DNA from: Heliocidaris tuberculata
Lineage: Eukaryota > Echinodermata > Echinoidea > Camarodonta > Echinometridae
Length of the DNA: 64,000 nt
Assembly: GCA_025618425.1 (NCBI GenBank)
Contig: CM046836.1
Coordinates: forward strand, 28,600,140 to 28,664,139
Direction: 5' to 3'
The translations under genes were made by a program, and so were the position numbers. Of this stretch, positions 11,460-47,589 are shown piece by piece. Under the pieces are notes generated by a model. That model was not told the DNA's origin and did not search any database. It was given only the letters and a program-made list of their open reading frames with translations. Each line of letters opens with the position of its first letter. Position 1 is the first letter of the stretch.

Positions 11460-12412
11460 TATATGCATGTTATAAATTGATATTATTATTATTATTATTA
11501 TGTCTTGGTTCAATTTTGAACATCTTAATTTTTGTATGTCTGCTGACTCTGCTCACCTAAGATTTGACTTGTAGTTCACAAGAATTTCTTTTATATTGCC
11601 CTAATGCTTCATTATGTATTATTTGTGATATTGTAATGAGTAAGAATGAAAAATCTCAACAAACTTAGAGAAAGAACAATGCCATTTTCACAAGAAAAGG
11701 AAGCCTTACCATTTTCACGTTGCAAAAACAGCTGTGCCCATGTCTATGCACTCATTCATTTTACAATCAGTTCAGGACTTTTTACATGAAAGACAACATT
11801 CTGATGCTTGTGAACAAAATTACTGAAATAAGACCTTTTGTGAATATTTTTTGCTTGAATATGTAGTGCAATAATGAAGACAGGACATTTGTGTTCATTG
11901 CTTCCTTAGTTTAGCCAAAATCATGCTGCTGCACATGTGTGCAGACATACTTGTAGGTGCTCTAGCCATAAAAATCATGGTGCAATATGATTTATGAGGG
12001 AATTACTGTAATTACAGTTCTTCATCTTACCATATTATTTTTCTTCAAAAAGATAATTAACATGTAATCTAAGACAACTGTGTCTTGATCCTAGCGCTGA
12101 CTGACTTGTCCATGTAATCTTCAAAAGATTCTATTCTCATGAATACATTTTTTGATCTCTAGAATCAAGGTTTGCCTCATAAAAGTTGATTTAGAGTTAC
12201 AGCAAGACAAGGCGAACATAGTGAACAATAACTTTAGCCAATTTTTGTTGTCTTGTACTATGACAAACATTATAAACAGTGTTAACTAATGAACTTGTAG
12301 CTCTGATATATATCATGATTCTCTTCTAGGAGAACCCTGGGTGTATACAGTAATCAATGTGAAAATGCTTCTTCAAAACTTTAATCGTTCTCTGTACTTG
12401 TTGTCTTTCCAG
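11460..12412. other. Region just upstream of the Miro start-codon exon
   Basis: Probably the 3' part of a 5'-UTR intron, since an acceptor ends at 12412. No repeat or coding exon was identified. Confidence 0.4.
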
Positions 12413-12484
12413 GTCATGTGTATTACTATACGTATTCAGCAGTTGTCCTACATCCTTTCAAGAAGTTGAGAGTGAAACTCAACC
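12413..12484 (+). promoter_or_regulatory. 5' UTR part of the Miro start-codon exon
   Basis: An acceptor (gtctttccag) ends at 12412, so the start-codon exon has about 72 non-coding bases. TGA at 12473-12475 is in frame with the ATG and closes the frame upstream. Confidence 0.65.
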
Positions 12485-35791
<23,307 letters not shown>

Positions 35792-35837
35792 CACTAACCT
35801 CATCGTCCATCGTAGCTCTCTAGGTTTGAGGAAAACG

Positions 35838-36735
35838 CAGTATTTCAGAATATAAATATTATGACTTGGAATGGTGGTATAATACTGCAATATGAGAATA
35901 ATCAGCAAGTTACTCCTCATATTTTGCCCCCAGCCATCCACTATGTGGTGTTAATGAGAACTTCTTTGAGTATCATGCAGTATTTCAGAATATGAATATT
36001 ATGACATTGGAATGGTGGTACAGTGAAGCCTGTCCATAAAGACTGCTCAAGGGTGACAAAAGAAGGGGTCTTTACAGGTAGGTGGTTGTTACGTACAGGT
36101 TCCTCTAGTACACATTTTAATACAAAAATGTGGTCTTTATGGACATGTGGTCTTTCTGTACAGGTGGTGGTTAATATGAGGAGAAGCTGCAAGTTACTCC
36201 ACATGTTTTACCACCCAGCCTTCCACTGTATGTTAATTCAAGTAACATACAGTATTTCAGAATATAGATGCCTGTATTATGCATTGGAATAATGGGATTA
36301 TATTTTAAAACTACAGTATGAGAATAAGCTGCAAGTTACTCCTCACATTTTGCCCCCAGCCTTCCACTGTGTGGTACTTTTGAGGACTTCTTTGAGTAAC
36401 GTGCAGTAGTTCAGAATATGAATGTTATGACGTTGGAATGGTGGTACAGTGAAGCCTGTCCACAAAGACCGCTCAAGAGTGACAAAAGAAGGGGTCTACA
36501 CAGGCAGGTGGTCTTTAAGTACAGGTTCCTTTAATACACATTGCAATCAGAATTCCTGTTCTAAGGAAACAAGAAATGTGGTCTTTATAGACAAACGGTC
36601 TTTCTATACAGTTAGTCATTAAGGCATGTTTCAATGTATTATATTTTAAAACTCTAATATTACGAGAAGATGCAACTTACATTTGTGGTAATTTTGAGGA
36701 CTTCTTTGAGTAACATGCAGTATTTCAAAATATAG
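35838..36735. repeat. Tandem repeat array just after the Miro stop codon
   Basis: The phrase CAGTATTTCAGAATAT or a close variant starts at 35838, 35978, 36250, 36404 and 36718. The longer intervals contain an extra module beginning ACAGTGAAGCCTGTCC (36016 and about 36446) with AAAAGAAGGGGTCT. It would form part of the Miro 3' UTR. Confidence 0.8.
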
Positions 36736-36839
36736 ATAGATATTACAGTATGATATTGGAAAAGTGGTAGTTTTGATACTACATTATGAGGAGAAGCTGC
36801 AAGTTACTCATCACATTTTTTCACCCCAAGCCTTCAAAC

Positions 36840-38418
36840 ATGCGGTAAATTTTATAATTTCGCGTTCATGATTGATTTGCTCCTCTGTCATTACCATATA
36901 TGAGAATGCTGTGTTTACAGTCCGTAGCATTCATGGATCCTTCGTAACAAGAGTAGGTATTAATTAGGCACGCACTTGCACTTATTTCATCAATGAACAA
37001 GAACCTTCCTCCTGTTCACGATCGAGGAGTCTTATGAAAAGCGTAAATCCTCTTGACAACTGCAAGGAAAAGCAAGTCTGAACAGCTACATCAGTATTCT
37101 AGCATCTCTCTCAGGATAGGGAATACCATAAAAAGTAGATACTTCTTAGTTAACTGCAAGCACTCTGTGCATCAGTTGCAAAAACATTATGCCACTTTAT
37201 CTGGGACCAATCTATTTACAAGAATGAGAAACTGTGAGTCAATTGACTTGAAAACGCTTACGGCTTGCCATTTGTCTATTAGTAAATTGGATGATGGTAC
37301 ATATTTCTTGTAGATAGAAAGGGTATAATTGTGTAAAGAAGAGATGTATGTGCCTGACATTGTTATATTGTGATTAAAAATCACATGGGGGGAAATGAGA
37401 TATGGGGAGAATTGGCATGGTTAGTGGTTGTATTTGAAATGTCAGTCTTGTCATCAGAATTCAATATAATGACGAGGTTGAAATGTTGAGACTCAAATAT
37501 GTCTTTTGTATGTTCATATGGTGGTTAATTGACATGAAGTCTATTGATGCATACAGGGCATGTGTAGTAAAGCAAAGGAACCATTTGTTTTCTGTCCAGT
37601 GATGCTAGATCACACATTTTGCTCTGGGCTTTCTTTTTAAAAGAACAATCTATCAAATGATCTATACTAATTCAAACTTCCAAGTTAGACTTAAATGGCG
37701 AGGGTAATAGATACCCTTACCACTTTACATGCTTGCAGGGTCTGTTATCAAATCATTAAAAAAATATATAGTCCTTTTGACCTCTTCTATTTCACTTTGA
37801 TACCAATATGCTGCATCATAGATGCGGGCATTGGTAGATGAATATCATAGACCAATGTACAGAAATCTGTGTACATACATGTTCATCCCATGCATTGAAA
37901 TATTTGCAGAACTATTAATCAAATTTTATTCATACATGTAGTTTCTCTAAGGGTTGTGCTTTGCTATTGAGTTGAATTTGATAAGACATAGCTGAGAGCA
38001 CAGTGAGAAAGCATCAAAGAGATTAAATGTTTCTTAAAATTGCAGATAAAAATGAAATATATTCCATAGTATTTACCTCCAAGGAAAATGAATGTATCTG
38101 TTTATATGAGATCTACAGAAGGAAAGCTGTTATGATTTTTGACTTGTCTGCTTGGAAACAGAAAGGCATTGTCAAGGGATATATGCCCTTCTGGTTCTCA
38201 AAAGACAATATATTGCAAGTAAATGATCATGTCGTCATTGTAATGTTTTATTTGTTGATCCAATAGTTTATGAACTTTGTTTCTCTAATGAGACGATTGA
38301 ATGTCTTAATAAAATGCATTTGAGAAGTAATGGTCGTATTACGTCTGTATGTATTCATAGTAACTTATGTTACTGTTCTGTGATTTTTATGGTATGAAAT
38401 AACTGAAGTCCTTTTAAG
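36840..38418. other. Probable Miro 3' UTR/intergenic DNA
   Basis: No coding region is recognised. An AATAAA at 38308-38313 is one candidate polyadenylation signal for Miro; this is not verified. Confidence 0.35.
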
Positions 38419-38612
38419 GCACAATCGCAAAGACTTTCAAAAAATCAACTAATAGCAATTTCTATAGTCTTGTCCATCACCTTTTGAAATGTGTGCACAA
38501 TACAATGACATATTATGTAATCCAAACATCATTTATTATGAGATAATTATAAAGTAAGGTATTGTAATTGCCCTTTAGTTGATTTGTTGAAAGTCTTTGT
38601 GATTGTGTTTTA
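38419..38612. mobile_element. Palindromic MITE
   Basis: CACAATCGCAAAGACTTTCA at the left pairs with TGAAAGTCTTTGTGATTGTG at the right, continuing AAAAATCAACTA/TAGTTGATTTG. Contains TTGTCCATCACCTTTTGAAA, shared with 28110-28275. Confidence 0.75.
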
Positions 38613-40123
38613 CAAAGGTATTTGCAATGATTTTTGTCAGTTGAGGTATTTATATACTGCACAAATATATGCCAAGATCATTCATCATTCATTCTCTGAT
38701 CCTCGTAATTGAAATACATATGTAGAAGGTTAAGACATCCGTATAGGCCTATTTTATTGTTTTATTTGAAGAACAAAGAAGGTCATTGTAGTCAAGTTGA
38801 GTTGTGTGGATATAACGGACCGTTTTATTCAAGTGTGCTGGTTCTATTTCTCATAAGTAGACAGCCTAAGGTGTTAAAGCTAGTTACACTGGATGTAAGC
38901 AGTGGAGCACATGTCTTTGAACACCTCACTCTGATACAAGGATATGATGTATGCATAACACTTGTACAGCATTAAAGGTAATGTTTAGTTTTGGTACTCC
39001 CTCAAAAACTCTTCGTCAGATTTATTGGATTTTTGTTGATAAATAGCAAGATACTAGCAATACTAAGATGCTGTGAAGATTTCACCTTCTAAAGTGAAAT
39101 ATTTTACAAATGAGAGGTGAAAAATAATTTATATACCGGGCCAGGGATATAAATTCCCAACAACGGCAACACGCACTATACACTATAATGCGTGCAAAAA
39201 CCTCCACGCGGAGCCCCGAGACTGTTGCATGGGGAGTCGTCGGCGAAGTAAAGGTCCTAGCGTAGGGCAGTATTTTATTGTGGTCTAGCGTTCCTTACAG
39301 ATATTTACACTAAAATTCACCAGAAATCATTAATGGAATACCACATGATCTTGTACAAACCTATTTCGATACAAGGAGAACAACATGAGACTATACTAAA
39401 CATGTTTCTTTCCAATTTCCTTTTAGCCACCAAAACTGTCCATGAGCTTTAAGCCTAGTACCAAGATGACAGATACCCTAGCCTTAGTACAGTTATTCCC
39501 AAGCTCGTCTGGCAAACAGTGAGGTGAAATTTCTCTGAGATTATTACCGGTACTATTTTTACTATTGTCACAGCAATCAGTAGTTGCCCAAATACTGCAA
39601 ATAGAAATCTGATGTACAGCAGTTAATTGAAATAAATATTGGCAATGTTAGCACATAGGCACAAAGCACTTAAACCCTTAACCCAGTACATTTACATTTA
39701 TTATAGACCAAAGCAAGGTGTGCACAATTTTGGTAAAAACCAGAAATTTTCACCTTTTCACAAATTTTGTGAGTGGTAAAGTTTGTGAAAGCTTCCTGCT
39801 GCAAAATACATGTACATGTATAAGAATTTGTTAGAATCACAACATGGAACATTTTCCTTTTGCAAAAATTTATTGCTGTAAAAACGTTTGTCTTTGACAG
39901 TTTGCGAAAATTTCTGTTCTTACAGTTTACGTTTAGCTCATACAAATCAAGAAATGGAAAATGCACTATTGATACCAGAAAAAATAAGTTTGATGTGAAA
40001 ATCCAGTCATGTTTCTTATCAACCTAAGAGACCTATAATTTATGTGAATGAAGGTGCCATAGATGTATTTCTATTCAAATTTCAACCATTAACCCATCGG
40101 ATGTTATGTTACTTTTATATAGT
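38613..40123. other. Intergenic DNA, partly repeat
   Basis: 39,240-39,540 resembles 9,430-9,660. No gene is seen in the rest. Confidence 0.4.
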
Positions 40124-40195
40124 CTGTTTGGAGCTAGAAGGGCACTGATAAATTCCTATACCTTATAGCGTTAACGCCCTTATGGCTCCAAACAG
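40124..40195. repeat. Short hairpin element
   Basis: CTGTTTGGAGCTAGAAGGGC pairs with GCCCTTATGGCTCCAAACAG; the loop is about 30 bases. Confidence 0.8.
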
Positions 40196-40857
40196 ATGAT
40201 AATAGCACAGACAAATAGAGCTTGTGTTTTTATGAAAAACATGTATAAAATGGGGGAATGTGGTTGCCTGCAGCCAAGTTGGGTACCTACATGTATTATA
40301 CACTCTAAGCCTAGAATATAAATTTGACACTGTCAGCATTGTATGATTTATGTGCGCTGGTATACATGTATATGAGTATGACTTTAAATTAAGATGTCTG
40401 GCCAAGAAAATCTATTTTGCATACTTGGTATTATGCATCGTGTGTTTGAATCGTACTGTCTTCTTTTGTATTATTCTTCGAAGTCGACAAGCAGTGGGAT
40501 GTATCAATTGAATGCATGATAATAAATGGAAAGGGTTTGGAGGAAAGGAAGGCAATAAAACAAAAATGTTCTATCAAAATTCATGTTTATTGAGTGGTTA
40601 TCATTAGCCTAGCGATATGCTTGTTTGTTTCTTAGTCCATTCGTTTTAAAAGTCCTTTCCCGATGTTCTCCCCTTCTCTGTCCGTATATATCCTCTCTCC
40701 TGCTCTCTCTCCCCCTCCTTCCCTCTCTCTCTATCTCTATTTTGTCTCTCACAGTACCTAGCTATCCGCCTCTCTCTCTCTCCCTTTCTCTCCCTCTCTC
40801 TCTCCCTTTCTCTCCATCCATTCCCACATGCTCCCTAACCACTCAGTTGAGGTGGTT

Positions 40858-41045
40858 CCATGACATTTGCTCCTGTGACAATTGCTCCGGTCTGACTTTG
40901 CCATGTTAATCCTAAACCTAAACCTAACCCCAACCCTAACCCTAATCCTAATCTTCACATTTCCCTGAACAAAAAACCAAATCATGACCTGACCTTAACC
41001 TTTGACCTTTCGAGATATGGACGGCGGAGCAAATGTCGTGTCACC
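40858..41045. mobile_element. Inverted-repeat element with telomere-like core
   Basis: The left GACATTTGCTCC, then GACAATTGCTCCG, is mirrored at the right by GGCGGAGCAAATGTC, then GTGTCACC. The core (about 40908-40950) is a degenerate CCTAAC/CCCTAA array, the complement of the animal telomere unit TTAGGG. Confidence 0.65.
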
Positions 41046-41310
41046 AGTTGAGATAGATTAATAACAATTCTAACTTTAACAAAATTAATGTATAATTAAG
41101 ACCTATTTCAAAGTTTTACTTCATGGAGAGAGAACTCAAGTGACGAAGAAGAAGGATATGGTTACGACGGAGAACGAGAAAGAGAAAGGGGGGGGGAGCC
41201 TTGAAGGGTGTTTGTTTTTTAAAATTACCTTTCTAAGAAAAATTAACCGTGTGATAATAAAAGAGGGTGTAGAAGGAGACTTGTTTTAAATATAAGTGCC
41301 TCCTGTTTAA

Positions 41311-41420
41311 CCCTTTCATGACAAAAATTATTAAAGGGCTAAATTGATCACATTTCTTTCTTCAAATTGGCAACAAAAATATTTTTCTTTTAATGCTACA
41401 TAGTTCTAATAAAATGTTAT
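41311..41420. mobile_element. piggyBac-like MITE fragment
   Basis: TTAA|CCCTTTCATGACA followed by AATTGATCACATTT and TTCAAATTGGCAACAAAAAT is the inverted right end of the family at 45719-46127. The other end is missing. Confidence 0.7.
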
Positions 41421-42488
41421 GCGTTAGATAACAACATACATGGCTAAGAATTTTGTCAAGAATTTTGTCTTCAGGATGGGTGTAAAGGTAAACGGAATTA
41501 TTGATTAATCGTTAATATAATATGATGTATACATGGTATAGGATACACAGTTAATGTAGTATATAATTTTTTTTTTATTTTTTTTTTTTTGGGGGGGGGG
41601 GGGGGACAACTGCCTGCACAGGCGTACGGGCACAGTTTCACCAGGGGACTGATCTGATGGTTCTGAAACAAAGCTTAGACGATTCAGAAACTAGTCGAAA
41701 ATAAATTGTCTACAAAATCGGAAAATGTTCTGCAAAATGGAATGATACAGAGATTTAAGGGTTTCATCCCCTGAAGGATTAAAAGTAAAGTTGCATAATG
41801 CATGTATTGTTAATTCTGATAATGATCATGATTATTGATACATAAACTCAATTATTGTTGGTGTATATGAGTTCAATGAAATCGAAGAGGGACAACACCC
41901 GTTTTTTTTTTCCTATTCACCCCGTTTTATGACAATAAACTGATAACAAGGTACTTTAAAATTGTCATCTGAAAAAAAAATGGATCACTGTGGTGTTATA
42001 CACTATATTTTATATTATCATGATTATCGACTGTCTACTGCATAGCATAGGCCCATATATTGGTTTGCATCGATCTGACTCACCCGAATTTATACCTTTT
42101 GATTTATAGTGACGTTCCCTTTTTTTTTTTTTTTTTCCTTCTTTTTTTCTTCTCTGGTAGGGTCTTGATTGAGAGGCTGAATAAGCATGCGAGACGATAC
42201 ACTCCATCAAATTAGCATGTCAATTCTCCACCTCGTACCACTAGAATTGGCTCAGAAGCCATAGAATATAATTATCATGACTTTGGGCAAAAATTGAATT
42301 TGCGCACAGATGCGGCTAATCAAGAACATGCTACAACAGGAGTGTCGCCCAAGGTTCTCGCTACCTACTTGTCGGTTCAGCACCCAATCCCAAATCAGTT
42401 TCGGCTAATTAATGAAAAATTGATTGATGATTGGACACATATCGTGACTCCGCATCCAGTTATTTAATTGTGTGTGTCTCTCCCAAGA

Positions 42489-42550
<62 letters not shown>

Positions 42551-43805
42551 AGGAGGAAAATGTCCTCCAGGCATAGAACAGAGTCACTTCTAAAAACATG
42601 AGCTTGTTTGTCCTCGCAAAGAGTGAATATCCAAAACGTCCACCGACCCTATGAACTATATATTTTACTTAAAATAATATCCAACTTCTCATGTTCCTAC
42701 GAAATCTGTTTAGCGCAATACACACTAAATTATTCAAGTGTTGGTGGTATTAACTTATTAGTAACATAATTTTCGTCAGAGTGTGACATTACATCAGGAA
42801 ATTACTAAGTATAATATCGAACTTGCCCTCTCTTTCAAAATATAACGAACGAAAATATTTTGTTGAATATCTTCAAAAGTATCCACTTTTCACAACTTAT
42901 ATTTCATTTGCAATAACTATGTTGAAAAGTTATTGTGGGTAAAAACAAAAGAATGATCGAGTATTCGAGTCTGTCCGGAAAAGAGGAATATTTACATGGT
43001 GACCCTGCCTGTAATAGGATTTGATTCGATTTCATTTGATTCGTCAAGTATATATAAAACGTTTTAAAACAATAAAATCAATGAAAGGAAATATATACCT
43101 TAACAGGATAACACATAACACCTGATAACTGATTTATTTCCATTGGGAACCTGAAATACGATTACCAGAATACCCTTCAAGATTTCTGTTTAAAAACACA
43201 ATATGGAAATTTAAAAGCACCATTGAAATAGCATTACCGAGTGAAATTTATCACAAAGCTATAAGGGGGTGGCGGGGTACAGGTATCACAAAATATAAGG
43301 ACATCACCTATCCAACGGCACCCTGTTATGCCCCTCCCCCCCCCCCCCCCCAGCTTTTAATCAACATTAAATGTGGAGCGGGTGGGGGCTGGGGATCCGA
43401 GAGTTTTGAAACTCAAACGTCAACTTATACTCGGACAGCAAAGTGAAATTCTATCTTTAAACTCTTTAGCAAATGTTTTTTCATTCTGATTACACATTTT
43501 GAGGGAATTATTATTACTCCATGATTAAAAACGTTATTCCATTTCCGTATCATCTGCATGTCCTCGACTCACAGTGCCTTATAGGATACATACCTATTGG
43601 TCAACTCTACATCAAATCAATTAATTCGGAAGCATTAGAGATTGATGACGTTTATTTTCTTTAAATTTATTTTAAGTAAATAAATAGAGAGAGCAAAATG
43701 AGAGAGAGAAAGGCAAGAGAGGGGACTCAGGTGGAGAGAAGATATGCATGGGCTGAAACAGAACATTGAGAAAGGGACTGGCATGGGGAGAGGGGAAAGA
43801 GAAAG

Positions 43806-43839
<34 letters not shown>

Positions 43840-44440
43840 GCATGGGGGGGGGGGGGAGGGTGAGAGGAGTCAGGAGGACACAGGGGGATCAGTGAGAATT
43901 AAAAGTGAAGGGTGGTAGTAGGCGGCAGATGTAGACTGGTGATTCATGGTAATGCTGTAATGTCCAAAACACCATATGGCAGAGAATTTGGTTATTTAGG
44001 ATTAACTTCTCTTTGAACTTGTGTACGTGCCGTATGCTATAGATCACAAAAGGAGATCTAAATGAATACCAAACATAAAATGATTTGATTTTTTTTTTTC
44101 ATACTTGAAAGTAAGATACGTGTATAAGTATACAGGATTATAATCAGTAATCACCTATCAATCAAAATTCTGAATTGAAATATTTTTGTTCAAAAAGAAA
44201 TTTGTGAGTTCTAGCTCCGAGATTGTGGCTAGAAAATATATTTCAAAATTAAATTCCACCTGTATTCAAAAGCACTATGTAAGAATAAGAATGCATGTTG
44301 AAAAATCAATCCAAATGTTGACTGAACACAAAATTGAAAATATGGAATTCCTCTGAAAATTACTTCTTAAACATGTCAAAAGGTAATTTGAAGCATAGCG
44401 TGAATATGATCTTCTTATTGAAAAGGAACTTATTTTCTTC
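41421..44440. other. Intergenic DNA with simple repeats
   Basis: Contains (CT)n at 42491-42547, a C tract near 43335-43350, (GA)n at about 43806-43836 and a G tract near 43846-43857. No gene was identified. Confidence 0.5.
42491..42547. repeat. (CT)n microsatellite
   Basis: About 28 uninterrupted CT units. Confidence 0.95.
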
Positions 44441-44446
44441 CATGTA

Positions 44447-44594
44447 TATAGAGGGTTCTCACGGCGGCGATGCTGGAGGACATTAACAATAAAAACTGTG
44501 CATCAGACTATGAAAAGCCATTGTTCTCATGGTCTAGTGCACAGGTTTTTATTGTTATGTCCTCCAGCATGGCTGCTTCTGCGAACCCTCTATA
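44447..44594. mobile_element. Palindromic MITE (TATAGAGGGTTC ends)
   Basis: TATAGAGGGTTC and GAACCCTCTATA are inverted. The arms continue through GATGCTGGAGGACAT and TAACAATAAAAAC versus GTTTTTATTGTTA and TGTCCTCCAGCAT. 148 bases; a TA target site is possible. Confidence 0.85.
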
Positions 44595-44737
44595 GGCATA
44601 GGCGTTTATCTCGTTTTCATTCAACTTCTGCGATAACATTTTTTAACAGTTCTGACCAAGATTAATAAATGAATCAGCTTTTACGACCACGTCAAAATAA
44701 AATTGTTAAACAATTATAGTTCTATACTGTTCAATTG

Positions 44738-45046
44738 CAAGTGGAGGTGTCGTGGTATGTGGTTCATTCACTTGACTCCCAATCCAAGGTCTTTTGCCAA
44801 GACATCAATCCACGTTTGCCTCTCTCCACCCAGGTGTGAAATGGGTACCTGGCAGGATTTATTCCTTGAAATGCACTATGCGCTGATTACGGCTCAAGCC
44901 ATGGGGGTATAATATCCAAACCCTTTGGAAGTGCATAGGGACGTTATAACGTGATATGCGTTATACAAGAACGGTTTATTATTAGTAGTAGTAGTATTGC
45001 TGTTGTTGTTATTATCATTATTACTATTTTTATTATTATTATTGTA

Positions 45047-45102
<56 letters not shown>

Positions 45103-45225
45103 CATTATTGTAATTATCATTATTATTATTATCACTGTAATTATCATTATTATCATTTTTATTATTATCATCATTATTATTATTATTGTAATTATTATTT
45201 TTATACTTATTATTATTGTCAAGCT
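44738..45225 (+). mobile_element. tRNA-derived SINE with (TTA)n tail
   Basis: A head region (GGTGTCGTGGTATGTGG...) is followed by a body containing CACCCAGGTGTGAAATGGGT and ACCTGGCAGG, then AGTGCATAGGGACG and ATGCGTTATACAAGAACGG, and a long TTA/ATC microsatellite. Tails of the same type occur at 6505 and 15622. The head is too diverged to name the source tRNA. Confidence 0.65.
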
Positions 45226-45254
45226 CTTAGAACGATACGATATCAATATAGTAT

Positions 45255-45497
45255 AGGAGCACTATGGTATATAGGTTAAGGCTCCATGACTCTCATTCAA
45301 GAGGTCACGGGTTCGATCCTTTCGGAGCTAACATCCGGCTTGGACAAGGTGTTTTGCCCATGATGCCCTCTGCGACTCAGGTGTATGGGTTCCTGCCTTC
45401 CTGGCAATGCTGGGGTAATGAAATTTCAGGGCCCTCAGTTAGGGAAATATTAATACTGGTGTGGCTACCCTGGATAGATAAGACATTTTTTTTTTAA
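45255..45497 (+). mobile_element. Second tRNA-derived SINE family, good box B
   Basis: The head contains TGGTATATAGGTTAAGG and a perfect box B, GGTTCGATCC (45310-45319). The body contains AAGGTGTTTTGCCCATGATG and CAGGGCCCTCAG, and the copy ends in a T/A run. A related body without box B lies at 48515-48745. Confidence 0.7.
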
Positions 45498-45718
45498 ATA
45501 GGCATTCTCTATAGTTCAGAAACCATGCATGTAGCCCCAATCATGCGGCCAGTGCACAGTACCACCCCAAAATGAATGCGTTCACGGCACCTTTAATTTT
45601 GTGTTAGCGTGAACATAGGTTCTCTGGAGCATACTTGCCAATATGGTAAAGAAACAAACTAACGTTAACCATTTGATTAATTTGTCATCCCTCCCCCTCT
45701 CTCTAGTCTATTCTTTAA

Positions 45719-46127
45719 CCCTTTCGAGACAATTGACCACATTTTGTGGTTTCACTAAATAACTTTTGATTCAGAGCTCTAAAAAATATACCAGATGCAC
45801 GAGTAGAAAGACCAAAAATTTCTGCACACATTATGTGCATTTTTATTGCATGACCATATTGCGTTTGATGCCAGGAATTTTAAAAATGAGAATAAGCTTT
45901 AAAATCCCTAAATTGGCAACACATTGACAGGTTCAAAATCATTGTTTTTCATCCAAATTGGCCATTTTTTTCAACTAATCGACAAAATATCTAACCATGT
46001 ATATTGTTTTCAAAGACATTACACCTTATTAGAACCCTGCAGCACTAAAAGAAAAATATTATTGTTGCCAATTTGAAGAACAAAATGTGATCAATTTAGC
46101 CCTTAAATAATTCCTGTCCTGAAAGGG
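45719..46127. mobile_element. piggyBac-like MITE, intact, TTAA target site
   Basis: TTAA (45715-45718) then CCCTTTCGAGACAATTGACC; the right end TCCTGAAAGGG then TTAA (46128-46131). The terminal inverted repeats are CCCTTTC-x-x-GACA. 409 bases, non-coding. TTAA duplication and CCC/GGG ends fit the piggyBac superfamily. Confidence 0.85.
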
Positions 46128-46131
46128 TTAA

Positions 46132-47345
46132 CATAAAGTCGATAGCCTGTGACTGATTTCGTTCTCCTCTGTATCATAAGTCAATGCTTACGATGAGAGC
46201 AAAGCCCACAATAGACCATTGTAGCACATCGATTCCGCGACAGGTGTTAACCAATACCGAGACGCTTTATAGTTGCAAAACAATGACCTATTCACACCGT
46301 GTCTTAAACCATGCAGATACACAGGAAAATCAGAAGGCCGATTTCTCAAATTCCTCTTATATATAGCTTGTACATCGCGAGATTTTTAATAGATTCATTA
46401 GCGTGATGAATAAGGGTTTAATTTGGCCCGAATAATTCCAGGGAGCTACAACATGCACGCAAGCTGGATTTACATGACAAGAGCTAATCAATATGACTTT
46501 TTGTTAGCTGTAGGCACGAAACCAGTGTGCCTGTGACTTGAGGTGTTTGTTTAGGAGGGCCTTTGTTCTCCCTGGTGGTACGCCCTGAGCGTAGAATCGG
46601 CACACGTCAAGCCCGCTTAACGCACGTGTCCCAAAACCGCAAACAAGGAAAACAGAGAGCTAGAGATCAGCGCGCGGAATATCAAAATCTCGGCCAACAA
46701 CGTATTTTTTCCCCCCAAGCAAGGTATATATGGTTATGTAGTCCAATATATCATAGATTTCAATTCAGCAGTATATTTGAATTGTTCTTTATGTTTCCTG
46801 CAGAGGTGTGAAACAGAAAGAGACTCAATTCAGAAGGATAGAAACGAATAATTGGAGTGGAAGATAACTCGTACAGCTCCACATGATATCTCACAACACG
46901 TGCACGGCCGGCTAGCGAGCGACACACTCGCAATCGAATCGTGTGGCAGCAGTGAAATGCAAATGAAATGAGTAACGCGAGGCGAGGAGACAAGAGACAA
47001 AAAATGTGAGAGGCGAAAAAAGACGACCCATCGAGTTTGTCACAGAGTCACTGGGGCGTGCCGCGGACCTCCAAAACCGTTCGCTTCGACTGGGGAGCGT
47101 GGGAAACTTTGTCTTCTCCAGTTCTTCTCGTCGCGCCCACACATTGTATTTTGCTTTCTCGCTCCGAAACCAATAAAGCGGTCATATTCCTTTGGATTTG
47201 CGTAGTTTCTGTGTCCTGCTCCAAACTGTGGATGAACAGATGAAGATGTCTGAAGTTATCATCATCAAGCGAATGGATTTAGGATGACTGTAATACTCGT
47301 GGAAGGATACATTATTTAGATTTACGACTCAACATCAATCATACA
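46132..47345 (+). promoter_or_regulatory. Upstream/5' UTR region of the tetraspan gene
   Basis: Fewer repeats and more CpG than the surroundings (46,560-47,170). A TATA-like GGTATATATGG lies near 46724. TAG at 47280-47282 is in frame with the ATG at 47346. The transcription start is not determinable and a 5' exon could exist. Confidence 0.35.
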
Positions 47346-47589
47346 ATGACCATGGGGTGCGCAGCAGGGTCACATGTATCAAGATCACAACTTATTGTGT
47401 GTATTATCGGATTTATGGGATTCACTGTACTCGCCCTTGGAGCAGTATCAGACTATTGGGTCACTTACGGGATTACTACCGCCCTGTCGGCGGGGAGCAG
47501 CAATGGGTCTTCTCCCGTTACCACAGCCGTTCTCCACCGGGAAGGCTTGTGGAGAATCTGTCTACAATACATCGCGAGCAATTCAACAG
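47346..47589 (+). CDS. Tetraspan gene exon 1
   Basis: Encodes residues 1-81 plus one base, from MTMGCAAGSHVSRSQ through TM1 to GLWRICLQYIASNST. Donor ACAG|GTAGGG. An in-frame stop at 47280 supports the start. Confidence 0.92.

Noticed and set aside
36023..36292. 89-codon frame after the Miro gene
   Set aside because: It coincides with the tandem repeat array and has no coding signature.
40908..40950. A chromosome-fusion or telomere-repair scar
   Set aside because: The array is framed by inverted repeats found again at 58229-58423, so a mobile element is the simpler explanation.
44944..45256. Poly-isoleucine open frames on both strands
   Set aside because: Translation of the (ATT)n tail of a SINE.
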